Positions 1 to 8,727 of a stretch of DNA of 64,000 bases are shown here, one piece after another. The stretch spans positions 13,486 to 77,485 of the forward strand of contig JBIMKP010000020.1 in the NCBI GenBank assembly GCA_051861545.1. Reading direction: 5' to 3'. Position 1 is the first letter of the stretch; every line of letters starts with the position of its first letter. Source of the stretch: CAISCU01 sp051861545. Lineage in GTDB: Bacteria; Bacteroidota; Bacteroidia; UKL13-3. The notes under the pieces were generated by a model. The model did no database searches. It was not told the origin of the DNA and was given only the letters and a program-made list of their open reading frames with translations. Both the position numbers and the translations under genes were made by a program.

Positions 1-2
1 AA

Positions 3-1664
3 GAAACTGTATGTGTAAGTGATACTTTAAAATTAGATGATTTAGTCCAGTATTTTAGTTCTAATACGCCCTTCTGGCGCGACCCACAAAGAGCAGCAGC
101 TGGATTAGAACAAATATTTTGGGATTTCGGTGAAGGTGGAGGATTTAATGTAACGGGTTCAATCCCTGGTTATAAATATTCCAAACCCGGAAATTATAGA
201 GTTAGAATGGTAGCAGTTGATTCATTAGGATGCAGGGATACCGTAACTTTTCCTAGGCGAATTAGAGTTGTTGATATGGTTGCATCAATAAAACCAATGT
301 TACCAAGGTATTTATGTGCACCTCAAATTTTAAGGTTTAATGATTTATCATTAATGATAGATTCATCTGCCATCTATGGCTCTGGGCCTTATGATTCAAT
401 TGTAAAATGGACTTGGGACTTTGGAGAAAATAAGAATTTGGTTTTGATTAAGGACCCCGTTTATGATTATACATCAAATGGTTTGTTTAATGTTAAACTA
501 AAAATTACCTCATTTCATGGTTGTGAAGACACAGCTAGCATTCCTGTTTTTATTGATGGACCAGCTCCATCCTTTACCATGAGTGATACATTGGGATGTA
601 GTCCATTAAAGATAAATTTCACCAATACTACAGGAAAGCCATTAATCAATTGGATTTGGTTTTTTAGAGATGTGAATAATTCTATTTTATCAACCCAAAT
701 GGATACAAGTGTTACATTTACTTATGATGTACCTGGAATTTATAAGGTTTATTTATTAGGAGAAGATACCTTATTCGACCCAATAAGTGGTATCATGAAA
801 ACTTGTCGTTCTGTATTTCCAGATTCATTGAATATAAATGCTCCTTTAAGGAGATTAAGAGTTACAGAATCGGTTAAAGCAAATATCATTGGTCCAGATA
901 CAGTTTGTGTTGGTGTTCCATTTGTTTTAGGTGCACAAAGTGTAAGATTGATACCGGGTATAAAATGGAATTTGGGTGATGGAAATTTAATCAACACATT
1001 ATGGCCAGATACCAGCATAAAATATACTTACAATTCGGAAGGTGATTTTAGGGTAAGTTTATTACCACAAATTGGGGGAGGTGTTTGCATTGATTCTAGT
1101 TGGAAGATGATAAATGTATCAACTGTTGAAGCCGATTTTGAGTTTGATGAATCAAAAGCGCCATCTTACCAAATGAATAATTTATCTAAAAGAGCAACTC
1201 GGTACGAATGGGATTTTGGTCAACCAAGAGCTGGAAGTGCTAATTTTTCAACTGAAACAAATCCATTTCACACCTTTTTACCAGATACAGGAGTATTTAC
1301 AATCTGTTTAAAAGCATTTAATAATCAAGATTGTTATGATTCTATTTGTAAAACTACTGAAGGTAAAGTACTGATTGTAATTCCAAACGTTTTCTCGCCA
1401 AACAATGACAATAAAAACGATGCATTTGATATTGATATACAAGGCGGAAGATTGTACGATTTGAAAATTTTCAATAGGTGGGGAGATGTTGTTTATGAAG
1501 GCGAAAAAGATGGAATTGGAAATGATGGTAATAACTGGAATGGTAAAAACAAAAATACAGGAGCAGAATGTCCAGATGGCGTTTATTACTTTGTGTTTAC
1601 TTATAGGTTATTGAATATGGCCGAACCCAAAAATGTTCATGGAACCATAACCTTATTGAGATAA
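3..1664 (+). CDS. PKD-repeat surface protein with T9SS type-B C-terminal domain (5' partial)
   Basis: Large secreted or cell-surface protein of which only the last 553 residues are in the window; the frame is open from base 3, so the first ATG at 207 is internal and not a start. At least five PKD-like beta-sandwich repeats can be seen from their cores (WDFGEGGG, WTWDFGEN, WIWFFRD, IKWNLGDGN, YEWDFG), each followed by a Y/F-T-Y...G-x-Y/F strand. The last ~95 residues, starting near VIPNVFSPNNDNKNDAF and ending in GTITLLR, are the gliding-motility-associated (type B) sorting domain recognised by the type IX secretion system. It is therefore inferred to cross the outer membrane and be anchored or released. 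Such proteins are often adhesins, but ligand and function cannot be told from this fragment. Confidence 0.93.
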   Translation, partial: ETVCVSDTLKLDDLVQYFSSNTPFWRDPQRAAAGLEQIFWDFGEGGGFNVTGSIPGYKYSKPGNYRVRMVAVDSLGCRDTVTFPRRIRVVDMVASIKPMLPRYLCAPQILRFNDLSLMIDSSAIYGSGPYDSIVKWTWDFGENKNLVLIKDPVYDYTSNGLFNVKLKITSFHGCEDTASIPVFIDGPAPSFTMSDTLGCSPLKINFTNTTGKPLINWIWFFRDVNNSILSTQMDTSVTFTYDVPGIYKVYLLGEDTLFDPISGIMKTCRSVFPDSLNINAPLRRLRVTESVKANIIGPDTVCVGVPFVLGAQSVRLIPGIKWNLGDGNLINTLWPDTSIKYTYNSEGDFRVSLLPQIGGGVCIDSSWKMINVSTVEADFEFDESKAPSYQMNNLSKRATRYEWDFGQPRAGSANFSTETNPFHTFLPDTGVFTICLKAFNNQDCYDSICKTTEGKVLIVIPNVFSPNNDNKNDAFDIDIQGGRLYDLKIFNRWGDVVYEGEKDGIGNDGNNWNGKNKNTGAECPDGVYYFVFTYRLLNMAEPKNVHGTITLLR

Positions 1665-1717
1665 GGAAGATAAATATGTCTTTATTTCTGTCTTTAATTA
1701 GTTTGAAAACTTATAGC

Positions 1718-1767
1718 ACTATATGCACGGTTTTTTGAACAATTGTTCAAAAAACCGTGCATATAGT
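1718..1767. repeat. Perfect 50-bp palindrome in convergent intergenic gap
   Basis: Bases 1718-1742 are the exact reverse complement of 1743-1767, with no spacer (centre gaacaattgttc). It lies between the convergent ends of the PKD protein gene (1664) and the PII-like gene (1833). Each arm carries a run of six T/A inside the stem rather than a T tail after it, so it is not a standard intrinsic terminator. A second pair, atagcactat at 1713-1722 and atagtgctat at 1796-1805, flanks or overlaps it and could form a competing stem. Confidence 0.9.
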
Positions 1768-1832
1768 ATTTAGCCTGAATTCAATTGATCTATAAATAGT
1801 GCTATTAAAGATTTTAAGGTAGCCCTAAAACC

Positions 1833-2135
1833 TTATTCAAATTTTTCTGGTCTAAGCACCTCAACTGTGCTTAAGAAGCAAACAATAGAGAATTTTCCAA
1901 AGTACTTACTTGAAATACTTTCAAGAATTTTTTCAGCAACTTCCTCTTTAACTAAAGTTTCGATTTTGATATTTCTTCCTTCCCAATCAGAGAAGTGTTT
2001 TGAATGAATACCTTCACCTTCAACTTCTGAAATGGTATATCCTTTGCTACCACATTGTTTAATATCTGAAATAATTTTTTGCTCAAGAGCATCAATTGCA
2101 ATAATGGTAACTAGTTTTAGTGGTACAAGTTTCAT
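1833..2135 (-). CDS. PII-like protein, SbtB type
   Basis: Small (100 aa) ferredoxin-like-fold protein of the PII superfamily, predicted to sit on and regulate the bicarbonate permease encoded just upstream. The sequence shows the two beta-alpha-beta halves expected of a PII monomer: strand KLVTIIAI, helix EQKIISDIKQ, strand GYTISEVEGEG, a short T-loop-like segment around residues 42-52, then IKIETLV and FSIVCFLSTVEVLRPEKF. It starts 4 bp after the stop of the SbtA-like gene, implying translation from the same mRNA. In cyanobacteria SbtB binds adenine nucleotides and modulates SbtA; the same role here is inference. The C-terminal cysteine pair of some cyanobacterial SbtB proteins is absent. 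The family call is from pattern and context only. Confidence 0.8.
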   Translation of the reverse strand: MKLVPLKLVTIIAIDALEQKIISDIKQCGSKGYTISEVEGEGIHSKHFSDWEGRNIKIETLVKEEVAEKILESISSKYFGKFSIVCFLSTVEVLRPEKFE

Positions 2136-2139
2136 AAGA

Positions 2140-3108
2140 TTAATTTAAATGATGAAGCCATTCAGAAAAATTGAGATATAAAGGAATTCCAAGTGTTACA
2201 TTAAAAGGGAATGCAATTGCTAAAGAAGCAGTTAAGTAATAACCAGGATTGGCTTCTGGTAATGCCATTCTAATAGCAGCAGGAGCAGCAATATAAGAAG
2301 CACTTGCGCACAAAACAGCAAATAAGGTTGTTCCTCCAACACCTAATCCGGCCCAAGTGGCAAGCATCGAACCAATAAATCCATTTAATATCGGAATGAG
2401 TATTCCAAAGAATATCAATTTAAAACCAACTTTTCTTAAATCCGATAATCTTCTACCTGTAACTAATCCTACTTCAAGCAAAAACAAACAAAGAATACCT
2501 TTAAAAGGAACTTCGAAAAAAGGTGAAACTTGTTCGAAGCCTTTTTTACCTGTAATTAAGCCAATTATTAATCCTCCAGTTAACAATAAACTACCTTTTC
2601 CAGTAAGTAATTCATGCATAATTTTGCCACCAGATTCACCTTTAGAATCGGAGTATTTTCTAGCGATAAAAATTGCCACCATAATTGCTGGAACTTCCAT
2701 AATCGCTAACATGGCTGGCATAAAGCCTTCGGTAACAATTCCTTTTTGTTCAAGATAAACAGTGGTTTGACTAAATGTTACAACACTTACAGAACCAAAA
2801 TGAGCAGCCATTGCTGCTGAATTAATTGTATCAAATTTGGCTAAATACCTAAGAATTAAATATACCCAAACAGGAATCATACAACTCATAAAAATGGCTG
2901 CAATACTTATTTTATAAACTTCATTAAAACTACTTGCAGAAAGTTTAACTCCTCCTTTTATACCAATAGCAAAAAGTAGGTAAATGGTTAAACTTTGGTA
3001 TAAACTATCTGGAAATTTTAAATCGCTTTTGATAAGTGTGGCAAAAACACCTAAGACAAATGCGAGTACAATTGGTGAGCTTAAACTACTGAGTAAAATA
3101 TCAAACAT
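2140..3108 (-). CDS. SbtA-type sodium-dependent bicarbonate permease family protein
   Basis: Integral inner-membrane protein of 322 aa with about ten hydrophobic segments arranged as two five-helix halves (residues ~1-155 and ~175-322). The N-terminus (SSPIVLAFVLGVFATLIKSDLKFP) and the glycine-rich FAIGIKGGVKLS segment are characteristic of the SbtA/DUF897 family, which takes up bicarbonate with sodium in cyanobacteria. The middle hydrophilic stretch KYSDSKGESGGK is the loop between halves. It lies 8 bp downstream of tamL and directly before the PII-like gene, so the three are probably one transcript, with the PII-like protein as partner. In a presumably heterotrophic bacterium the physiological use, for example supplying carboxylases or pH homeostasis, is unknown. 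Confidence 0.85.
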   Translation of the reverse strand: MFDILLSSLSSPIVLAFVLGVFATLIKSDLKFPDSLYQSLTIYLLFAIGIKGGVKLSASSFNEVYKISIAAIFMSCMIPVWVYLILRYLAKFDTINSAAMAAHFGSVSVVTFSQTTVYLEQKGIVTEGFMPAMLAIMEVPAIMVAIFIARKYSDSKGESGGKIMHELLTGKGSLLLTGGLIIGLITGKKGFEQVSPFFEVPFKGILCLFLLEVGLVTGRRLSDLRKVGFKLIFFGILIPILNGFIGSMLATWAGLGVGGTTLFAVLCASASYIAAPAAIRMALPEANPGYYLTASLAIAFPFNVTLGIPLYLNFSEWLHHLN

Positions 3109-3116
3109 AGGTTTTT

Positions 3117-5444
3117 TTAAAAAGGGTAACCGACTCCGAAGTTAAAGATGGATTCATCCCATAACAATCCAAGGTCGTTATAAGTTTTTAATACAAATCT
3201 TTCATTTTCAATTTTTCTTGGGTCAAAAACAGGAATTGCCCAATCAACACGGAATACTAAAAAGTCTAAATTTAATCGAAGTCCTACACCAGTGCCGGCA
3301 GCCAATTGTCTATAAAATGATTCAAGTTGAAAAGCAGCGCCTTCACGTCCATCATCTTTTATTCTCCAAATATTTCCAGCATCTGCAAAAACAGCTCCTT
3401 CAAAATACCTATTAAATAAATTAAATCTTAATTCAACATTGGCTTCTATTTTAACATCGCCACTTCTATCTAATTGTCCTGCTACATTGTAAGAACCTGG
3501 TCCCAGCGACCTAGGTAAAAAAGCCCTGATACTGTTAGCACCTCCATTAAAAAAACGTTTATCGAAAGGCACAAAATCTGGTGAATTCCAAAATGGTAAA
3601 GCCAATCCTCCAGCCAATCTGAATACAATTCTATTGTTTACATCTAAAAAATGATTGTACCTAAAATCTGCATAAGATTTGATATAATTAAAGAACCGTA
3701 CATTATAAATTGTATAATAACCACTATCGTTTTCTTCTTTGTTTAATGCTTTGAAAATTAAACGAGGTATAATTCCTGCAATCTCAATAGCATCCCACCT
3801 AAAATAGATATAGTTCTTTATTTTTTTGTTTCCTTGATTCGAATACAAGAATCCAAATCTACTATTTGTAATTAAGTTATTTGCGAAAATGCTTTGTAGA
3901 TAGGGGTCATTTTTACTCTGAATTTCAAGCTCATCATTAGCGAAATTTGTTTTAATAAAACTTATTTCTGCTGGTGCAAAATTATAAGTGATTTGCCTTT
4001 TAGAAAACTGATAATTTAATCCGACAGTAAATACATTTCTTAGCCAACTGACATTTTGTTCGTAAATTACAGATGATGCAATAATTGTTTTATTTACAGT
4101 GCTAGAGAATGAATTATTTAGCCATGTTAAACCAATTAATCTGGGAATAATTAAATTGGCACTTAAGCTCGATTCAAAACTATTAAAGAAAGGTTTGTTG
4201 GGAATTGTAGGTCCTCTTTGAGCTTCTAATGAAATTCGATACCTAATTTGGAGTATTTCGGCACCATTAAAAATATTATTGATATTGGTGGTTGCCATAG
4301 TAGCAAACCCATAATTTCTAAAAGTTGAACCTGTTACTAAATTGGCTTGGTCGGTTGTAATTATTTGTGGTTCAAAAGAGATGTCGAATTTTTTTGCTGG
4401 AATTAACCTAATATTATAATTAAGCTTGTTTGAATCTGCTTTAAGGCTGCTGATATTAGCCGAAATATTAACTGAACGAAACAATTGCAAATCGTTAAAA
4501 CGTTGAAAAGTTCTATTCGAACGTCTTTGACTAAACAAACTTCCAGGCCTTACAGAAATTAAGGGTGCAAAAATTTTAGGATTGAGTTTATATCCATTAC
4601 TAATAAAGTTATAATTCTCAAATTTTAAGGTGTCTTTTGATTTTAAACTATCATTTAATCCAGGTAAATCAATTTCTATATTGATATCTTTTATTGAAAA
4701 GATTTCATGTTGTTTGAAGTTTTCTGGGTTTTTAATGTTTAGCCCAATAAAACTTCGATAACCTGATTCCCAGGCTGTATCAAAATCAAATTCAATAGCT
4801 TCTTTTGTAAATGAATAATAGCCATTACTGCGCAGAAGTTCTGTAATTCGATTTTGTTCATTGAAAAGGTTTTCAAGTTTTAATGGATTTCCTTCTCTTA
4901 AATAGGAATCATCGCTGTTTGCGCTAACTATCGAATCTATTTTTTTATCTGAAATATGATTTCTAATACTGTAGAGAATATAAGGTTTACCTAAAGAAAC
5001 ATCAAAAGTGAGTTTTGCTTTGTGTTTTTTGCCAGAAATAGAATATTTTATTTCAGGATAATAAAAACCTTGAGTTTTTAAAAACGACTTCATACTTTTA
5101 ACACCAGCCTCGATGTAAGTGCTATCCAAAATAACAGGTGGCTCACCGAGATTATACCTCAGGAAACGCCTGAATTTATTGTCGTTTTTGCCAATTCCAA
5201 GAAAATATAAACGTAAACGTAATCTATAAAAACCAAGCAATTTTTTGTTTGGAATTTGCTTTAGTTGTGACTCTAAATCAGAAGTATAAAAACGTGCAAC
5301 TTCAGATTCCTTGATTTTGATATTGTTTTTATATAAAAAGGTACCATCATTACGCGCTTGTTTAGCTATATTGCATGCACCGCTAAAGCCAACTATTAAA
5401 GCCAGCAAAAGTATTTTTCCTATGTTATTAAAGTCTGATATCAA
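3117..5444 (-). CDS. tamL: BamA/TamA-like outer membrane lipoprotein (TamL type)
   Basis: A 775-aa protein with an N-terminal lipoprotein signal (hydrophobic KILLLALIVGF, lipobox FSGAC with Cys24), POTRA-like domains over roughly residues 40-330 and a C-terminal 16-strand Omp85 barrel ending in a terminal phenylalanine (FNFGVGYPF). The FFNGGANSIRAF segment (~residue 630) is the G-x-x-S/T-I/L-R-G/A-F motif of Omp85 strands. Bacteroidota TamL is a lipidated relative of BamA/TamA that probably works with an inner-membrane TamB homologue in outer-membrane biogenesis; TamB is not in this window. The start codon is TTG at 5444; no in-frame ATG precedes the signal sequence nearby, and starting later would cut into the leader. 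Its 5' end overlaps the divergent RNA methyltransferase start by 23 bp. Confidence 0.85.
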   Translation of the reverse strand: MISDFNNIGKILLLALIVGFSGACNIAKQARNDGTFLYKNNIKIKESEVARFYTSDLESQLKQIPNKKLLGFYRLRLRLYFLGIGKNDNKFRRFLRYNLGEPPVILDSTYIEAGVKSMKSFLKTQGFYYPEIKYSISGKKHKAKLTFDVSLGKPYILYSIRNHISDKKIDSIVSANSDDSYLREGNPLKLENLFNEQNRITELLRSNGYYSFTKEAIEFDFDTAWESGYRSFIGLNIKNPENFKQHEIFSIKDINIEIDLPGLNDSLKSKDTLKFENYNFISNGYKLNPKIFAPLISVRPGSLFSQRRSNRTFQRFNDLQLFRSVNISANISSLKADSNKLNYNIRLIPAKKFDISFEPQIITTDQANLVTGSTFRNYGFATMATTNINNIFNGAEILQIRYRISLEAQRGPTIPNKPFFNSFESSLSANLIIPRLIGLTWLNNSFSSTVNKTIIASSVIYEQNVSWLRNVFTVGLNYQFSKRQITYNFAPAEISFIKTNFANDELEIQSKNDPYLQSIFANNLITNSRFGFLYSNQGNKKIKNYIYFRWDAIEIAGIIPRLIFKALNKEENDSGYYTIYNVRFFNYIKSYADFRYNHFLDVNNRIVFRLAGGLALPFWNSPDFVPFDKRFFNGGANSIRAFLPRSLGPGSYNVAGQLDRSGDVKIEANVELRFNLFNRYFEGAVFADAGNIWRIKDDGREGAAFQLESFYRQLAAGTGVGLRLNLDFLVFRVDWAIPVFDPRKIENERFVLKTYNDLGLLWDESIFNFGVGYPF

Positions 5445-6168
5445 GTTAATAAAGTCGTTGAAAGATAAGAAAGCAAGGACTGAACACCAAGTTTTCGTTT
5501 CCGAAGGTAAGAAGCTAACGGGAGATTTGTTAATTTCAGGATTGAATTTAAAACAAATGTATTGTTATTCAGATGTAATTTCTGAAAAAGAATTCGCAGA
5601 AGTACCTTCATCTAAAATACAGATTGTTAGTGGGAAAGAAATGGAACTAATCAGCAATTTAAAAAGCCCTAGAGAGGTTTTAGCTTTGTTTGAAATTCCC
5701 AAAACACCAATCAAAGATTTGTTGAAAAATCGATTAATAATTGCTTTAGATACCATTCAAGATCCAGGAAACTTAGGAACTATTATAAGAATTGCCGATT
5801 GGTATGGCATTAAAGATATACTTTGTACAGAATCAACAGCCGATTGTTTTAATAATAAAGTTATACAATCGAGTATGGGTTCAATTGGCAGGGTTAGGGT
5901 TCATTATGGTGATTTAAAAAAGTGGTTTGAGGAATTAAACATTCCAGTATTTGCAGCTGATATGATTGGAATTCCAGTAAATGAAGTTGTGAATAATACT
6001 ACCTCAATTTTATTAATTGGAAATGAAGGAAGTGGAATAAGTGATGATTTGAAAGAGTTTATAAGTCAAACAATTACAATTCCCCGAATTGGTGAAGCTG
6101 AAAGTTTAAATGCTGCTGTTGCATGTGGGATTTTAATTCATCAACTTAGCCAAAATAAACTGCCATAA
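5422..6168 (+). CDS. TrmH/SpoU-family RNA 2'-O-methyltransferase
   Basis: SPOUT-class, SAM-dependent enzyme of 248 aa that methylates a ribose 2'-OH in rRNA or tRNA; the exact target cannot be read from sequence. The N-terminal substrate-binding segment (MLLKSDIKLIKSLKDKKAR...FVSEGKKL) is typical of the family and fixes the start at ATG 5422 rather than the open frame extending to 5311. The catalytic domain shows motif 1 (DPGNLGTIIRIADW, catalytic Arg), motif 2 (LLIGNEGSGIS) and motif 3 (IPRIGEAESLNAAVACGI), which form the trefoil knot and the SAM pocket. It is divergent from tamL with the two coding regions overlapping at their 5' ends, so each promoter must lie inside the other gene. Confidence 0.92.
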   Translation: MLLKSDIKLIKSLKDKKARTEHQVFVSEGKKLTGDLLISGLNLKQMYCYSDVISEKEFAEVPSSKIQIVSGKEMELISNLKSPREVLALFEIPKTPIKDLLKNRLIIALDTIQDPGNLGTIIRIADWYGIKDILCTESTADCFNNKVIQSSMGSIGRVRVHYGDLKKWFEELNIPVFAADMIGIPVNEVVNNTTSILLIGNEGSGISDDLKEFISQTITIPRIGEAESLNAAVACGILIHQLSQNKLP

Positions 6169-6185
6169 TTGACAAATTAAAATGC

Positions 6186-6201
6186 TGGCACGTGAATTGA
6201 A
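6186..6201 (+). promoter_or_regulatory. Possible sigma-54-like promoter upstream of lon
   Basis: TGGCACG at 6186-6192, four bases, then TTGA at 6197-6200. The -24 element is an exact match to the sigma-54 consensus and the spacing is right, but the -12 box lacks the usual C (TTGA instead of TTGC). It lies 40 bp before the lon start codon. Call is tentative. Confidence 0.3.
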
Positions 6202-6240
6202 TAAAATGTATGCTCTTCGGAGTAGAAATATTAAGAAATT

Positions 6241-8727
6241 ATGAAAAAAGGTCCTGATAATCTGTTATTGAGCAATCTTATAAATGATGAATCTGATTCT
6301 GCTGATTTTATATCTTTATTAAGTCAAGAAGAAGAGGAAGCCTTAGACAAGGAAAATGTTCCTGAAATTCTGCCAATTTTACCGCTAAGAAATACTGTAT
6401 TGTTTCCAGGTGTTGTAATTCCAATTACTGTTGGTAGAGATCGCTCCATTCAACTTTTAAAGGATGTAAATAAAACGGGTCCTAAAATGGTTGGTGTGGT
6501 TACTCAACTTAGTTCAGAAACTGAAGATCCTGAAATGAAGGATATTTATGTTTATGGAACTATGGCTACAATTGTTAGAATGATTAAAATGCCTGATGGA
6601 AGCACAATGGCTGTTATTCAGGGTAAAAGAAGGTTTAAATTATTAAAACAAATTTCAAATTCACCTTATTTAACTTGTGAAGTTGAGGCTTTAGAAGAAT
6701 TAGATTATAATGGCGATGATGAATCAATGGCTATTGTAGAATCTATTAAAGAAATATCTCAAAAAATTGTGTCAATGTCGCCGCATATTCCTAGTGAGGC
6801 TGGTATTGCTATTAGAAATATTAAAACCCCAAGTTATTTAGTAAATTTTGTTGCTTCAAACTTAAATGCTGAGGTTTCAGTTAAACAACAAATTCTTGAA
6901 CTATTAGATTTCAAATCGCGTGCATCAAGAGTTCTTGAGGCATTAAATAAAGATTTTCAATTTACAGAATTAAAAGCGCAGATTGAAAGTAAGGTTCGTG
7001 GAGATTTAGATAAACAACAGAGAGATTTCTTTTTACAACAACAAATTAAGGCTATTCAAGAAGAATTAGGAGGTGATTCTCCTGAAAGAGAAATTGAAAA
7101 CTTAACGAAAGCTTCTCATGAGAAGAAATGGGCTATTCATGTAAAAGAAGCTTTTCAAAAAGAGATTGAAAAATTAAGGAGAATCAATCCAATGGCTCCT
7201 GATTATAGTATCCAAATTAACTACTTACAATTGCTTTTAGATCTTCCTTGGGATGATATTTCAAAAGATAATTTTGATTTAAAAAGAGCTCAAAAAATAC
7301 TAGATGAAGACCATTTCGGTTTAGAAAAAGTAAAACAAAGAATTCTAGAATATTTGGCTGTTATCAAACTAAAAAATGATTTAAAAAGCCCGATTCTTTG
7401 CTTATACGGCCCTCCAGGAGTTGGTAAAACATCTTTAGGAAAATCGATTGCAAAAGCACTTGGACGTAAGTATGCAAGGGTTGCTTTAGGTGGATTACAT
7501 GATGAAAGCGAAATTCGTGGACACCGCAGAACTTATATTGGAGCAATGCCTGGAAGAATCATTCAAAATCTTAAAAAAGTAAAATCTGGAAATCCAGTTT
7601 TTGTTTTAGATGAAATAGATAAACTTGGAAACAGCTTTAGAGGCGACCCATCAAGTGCTTTATTGGAGGTTTTAGACCCAGAGCAAAATGGTAGTTTTTA
7701 TGATAATTATGTTGAAATAGAATATGATTTATCTAAAGTAATGTTTATTGCAACTGCAAATTCATTAGATACCATTCAACCAGCTTTATTAGACAGGATG
7801 GAAATCATTGAAATTAATGGTTATACAATTGAAGAGAAAATACAAATTGCCATTAAATATTTAATTCCTCGTCAGAAAAAGAACCATGGTTTAGGAGCTA
7901 AAGATTTTGATATTCCTGCTGATGTTTTAGAAAAAATTGTTGAATCGTATACCAGAGAAAGTGGTGTTCGTGGTTTAGAAAAACAAATTGCTTCAATTGC
8001 TCGACATTTTGCTAAAGAAAAAGTGATGGAGAATAAGTATGATAAAAAACTTACTTTAGAAAAAGTTCATCAAATTCTTGGCGCCGAAAGAATAGAAAAA
8101 GAAATTTATCAAGGAAATGATGTAGCTGGTGTTGTAACAGGATTGGCTTGGACTAGTGTAGGAGGGGAGATTCTTTTTGTTGAAAGTAGATTAACTCCAG
8201 GAAAAGGAAAACTTACTTTAACAGGCCATTTGGGTGAGGTAATGAAAGAGTCTGCAATTACTGCATTAACATTTTTGAAATCACATTGTGCTTATTTACA
8301 AATCAATCCTGAAGTTTTTGATCAATTTGATTTGCATATTCACGTTCCAGCAGGTGCTGTTCCAAAAGATGGTCCTTCTGCTGGTATTACCATGTTAACT
8401 TCGTTGGCATCGGTTTTCACACAAAGAAAGATTTTACCTAATTTGGCTATGACTGGCGAAATTACTTTAAGAGGAAAAGTATTGCCAATTGGAGGTGTTA
8501 AAGAAAAAATTCTTGCTGCAAAAAGAGCTGGAATCACAGATATAATTTTGTGTGAAGCAAACAGAAAAGACATTGATGATATAAAAGCTGACTATTTAAA
8601 AGATTTAAAATTCCATTATGTTAAAAACATGCTGGAAGTATTAGATGTGGCTTTATTAGATGAATTGGTTCCAAATCCAGTTGAGTTTAGGAACAATAAA
8701 GAAGCTAAGAAAAAGTCGAAATCTTAG
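6241..8727 (+). CDS. lon: ATP-dependent protease La (Lon)
   Basis: Cytosolic AAA+ serine protease of 828 aa that degrades misfolded and regulatory proteins. Order of domains: N-terminal substrate-binding LON domain (~residues 45-240, starting ILPILPLRNTVLFPG), coiled-coil linker (~240-340), AAA+ module with Walker A GPPGVGKTS (~390), Walker B VFVLDEIDK, and the C-terminal protease domain with catalytic Ser in PKDGPSAGITM and catalytic Lys in IGGVKEKILAA. Length is normal for the family. The ~45-residue acidic N-terminal leader before the LON domain is common in Bacteroidota. It is separated from the methyltransferase gene by 72 bp and its stop directly abuts the convergent MFS gene (8727/8728) with no terminator between them. 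Confidence 0.98.
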   Translation: MKKGPDNLLLSNLINDESDSADFISLLSQEEEEALDKENVPEILPILPLRNTVLFPGVVIPITVGRDRSIQLLKDVNKTGPKMVGVVTQLSSETEDPEMKDIYVYGTMATIVRMIKMPDGSTMAVIQGKRRFKLLKQISNSPYLTCEVEALEELDYNGDDESMAIVESIKEISQKIVSMSPHIPSEAGIAIRNIKTPSYLVNFVASNLNAEVSVKQQILELLDFKSRASRVLEALNKDFQFTELKAQIESKVRGDLDKQQRDFFLQQQIKAIQEELGGDSPEREIENLTKASHEKKWAIHVKEAFQKEIEKLRRINPMAPDYSIQINYLQLLLDLPWDDISKDNFDLKRAQKILDEDHFGLEKVKQRILEYLAVIKLKNDLKSPILCLYGPPGVGKTSLGKSIAKALGRKYARVALGGLHDESEIRGHRRTYIGAMPGRIIQNLKKVKSGNPVFVLDEIDKLGNSFRGDPSSALLEVLDPEQNGSFYDNYVEIEYDLSKVMFIATANSLDTIQPALLDRMEIIEINGYTIEEKIQIAIKYLIPRQKKNHGLGAKDFDIPADVLEKIVESYTRESGVRGLEKQIASIARHFAKEKVMENKYDKKLTLEKVHQILGAERIEKEIYQGNDVAGVVTGLAWTSVGGEILFVESRLTPGKGKLTLTGHLGEVMKESAITALTFLKSHCAYLQINPEVFDQFDLHIHVPAGAVPKDGPSAGITMLTSLASVFTQRKILPNLAMTGEITLRGKVLPIGGVKEKILAAKRAGITDIILCEANRKDIDDIKADYLKDLKFHYVKNMLEVLDVALLDELVPNPVEFRNNKEAKKKSKS

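Noticed and set aside
207..1664. ATG at 207 as the start of the PKD protein
   Set aside because: The frame is open to base 3 and upstream sequence encodes another PKD strand set (FWDFGEGGG...YSKPGNYRV), so the gene begins outside the window.
2357..2758. Plus-strand ORF opposite the SbtA-like gene
   Set aside because: Composition and position show it is an antisense shadow of a well-supported membrane protein gene.
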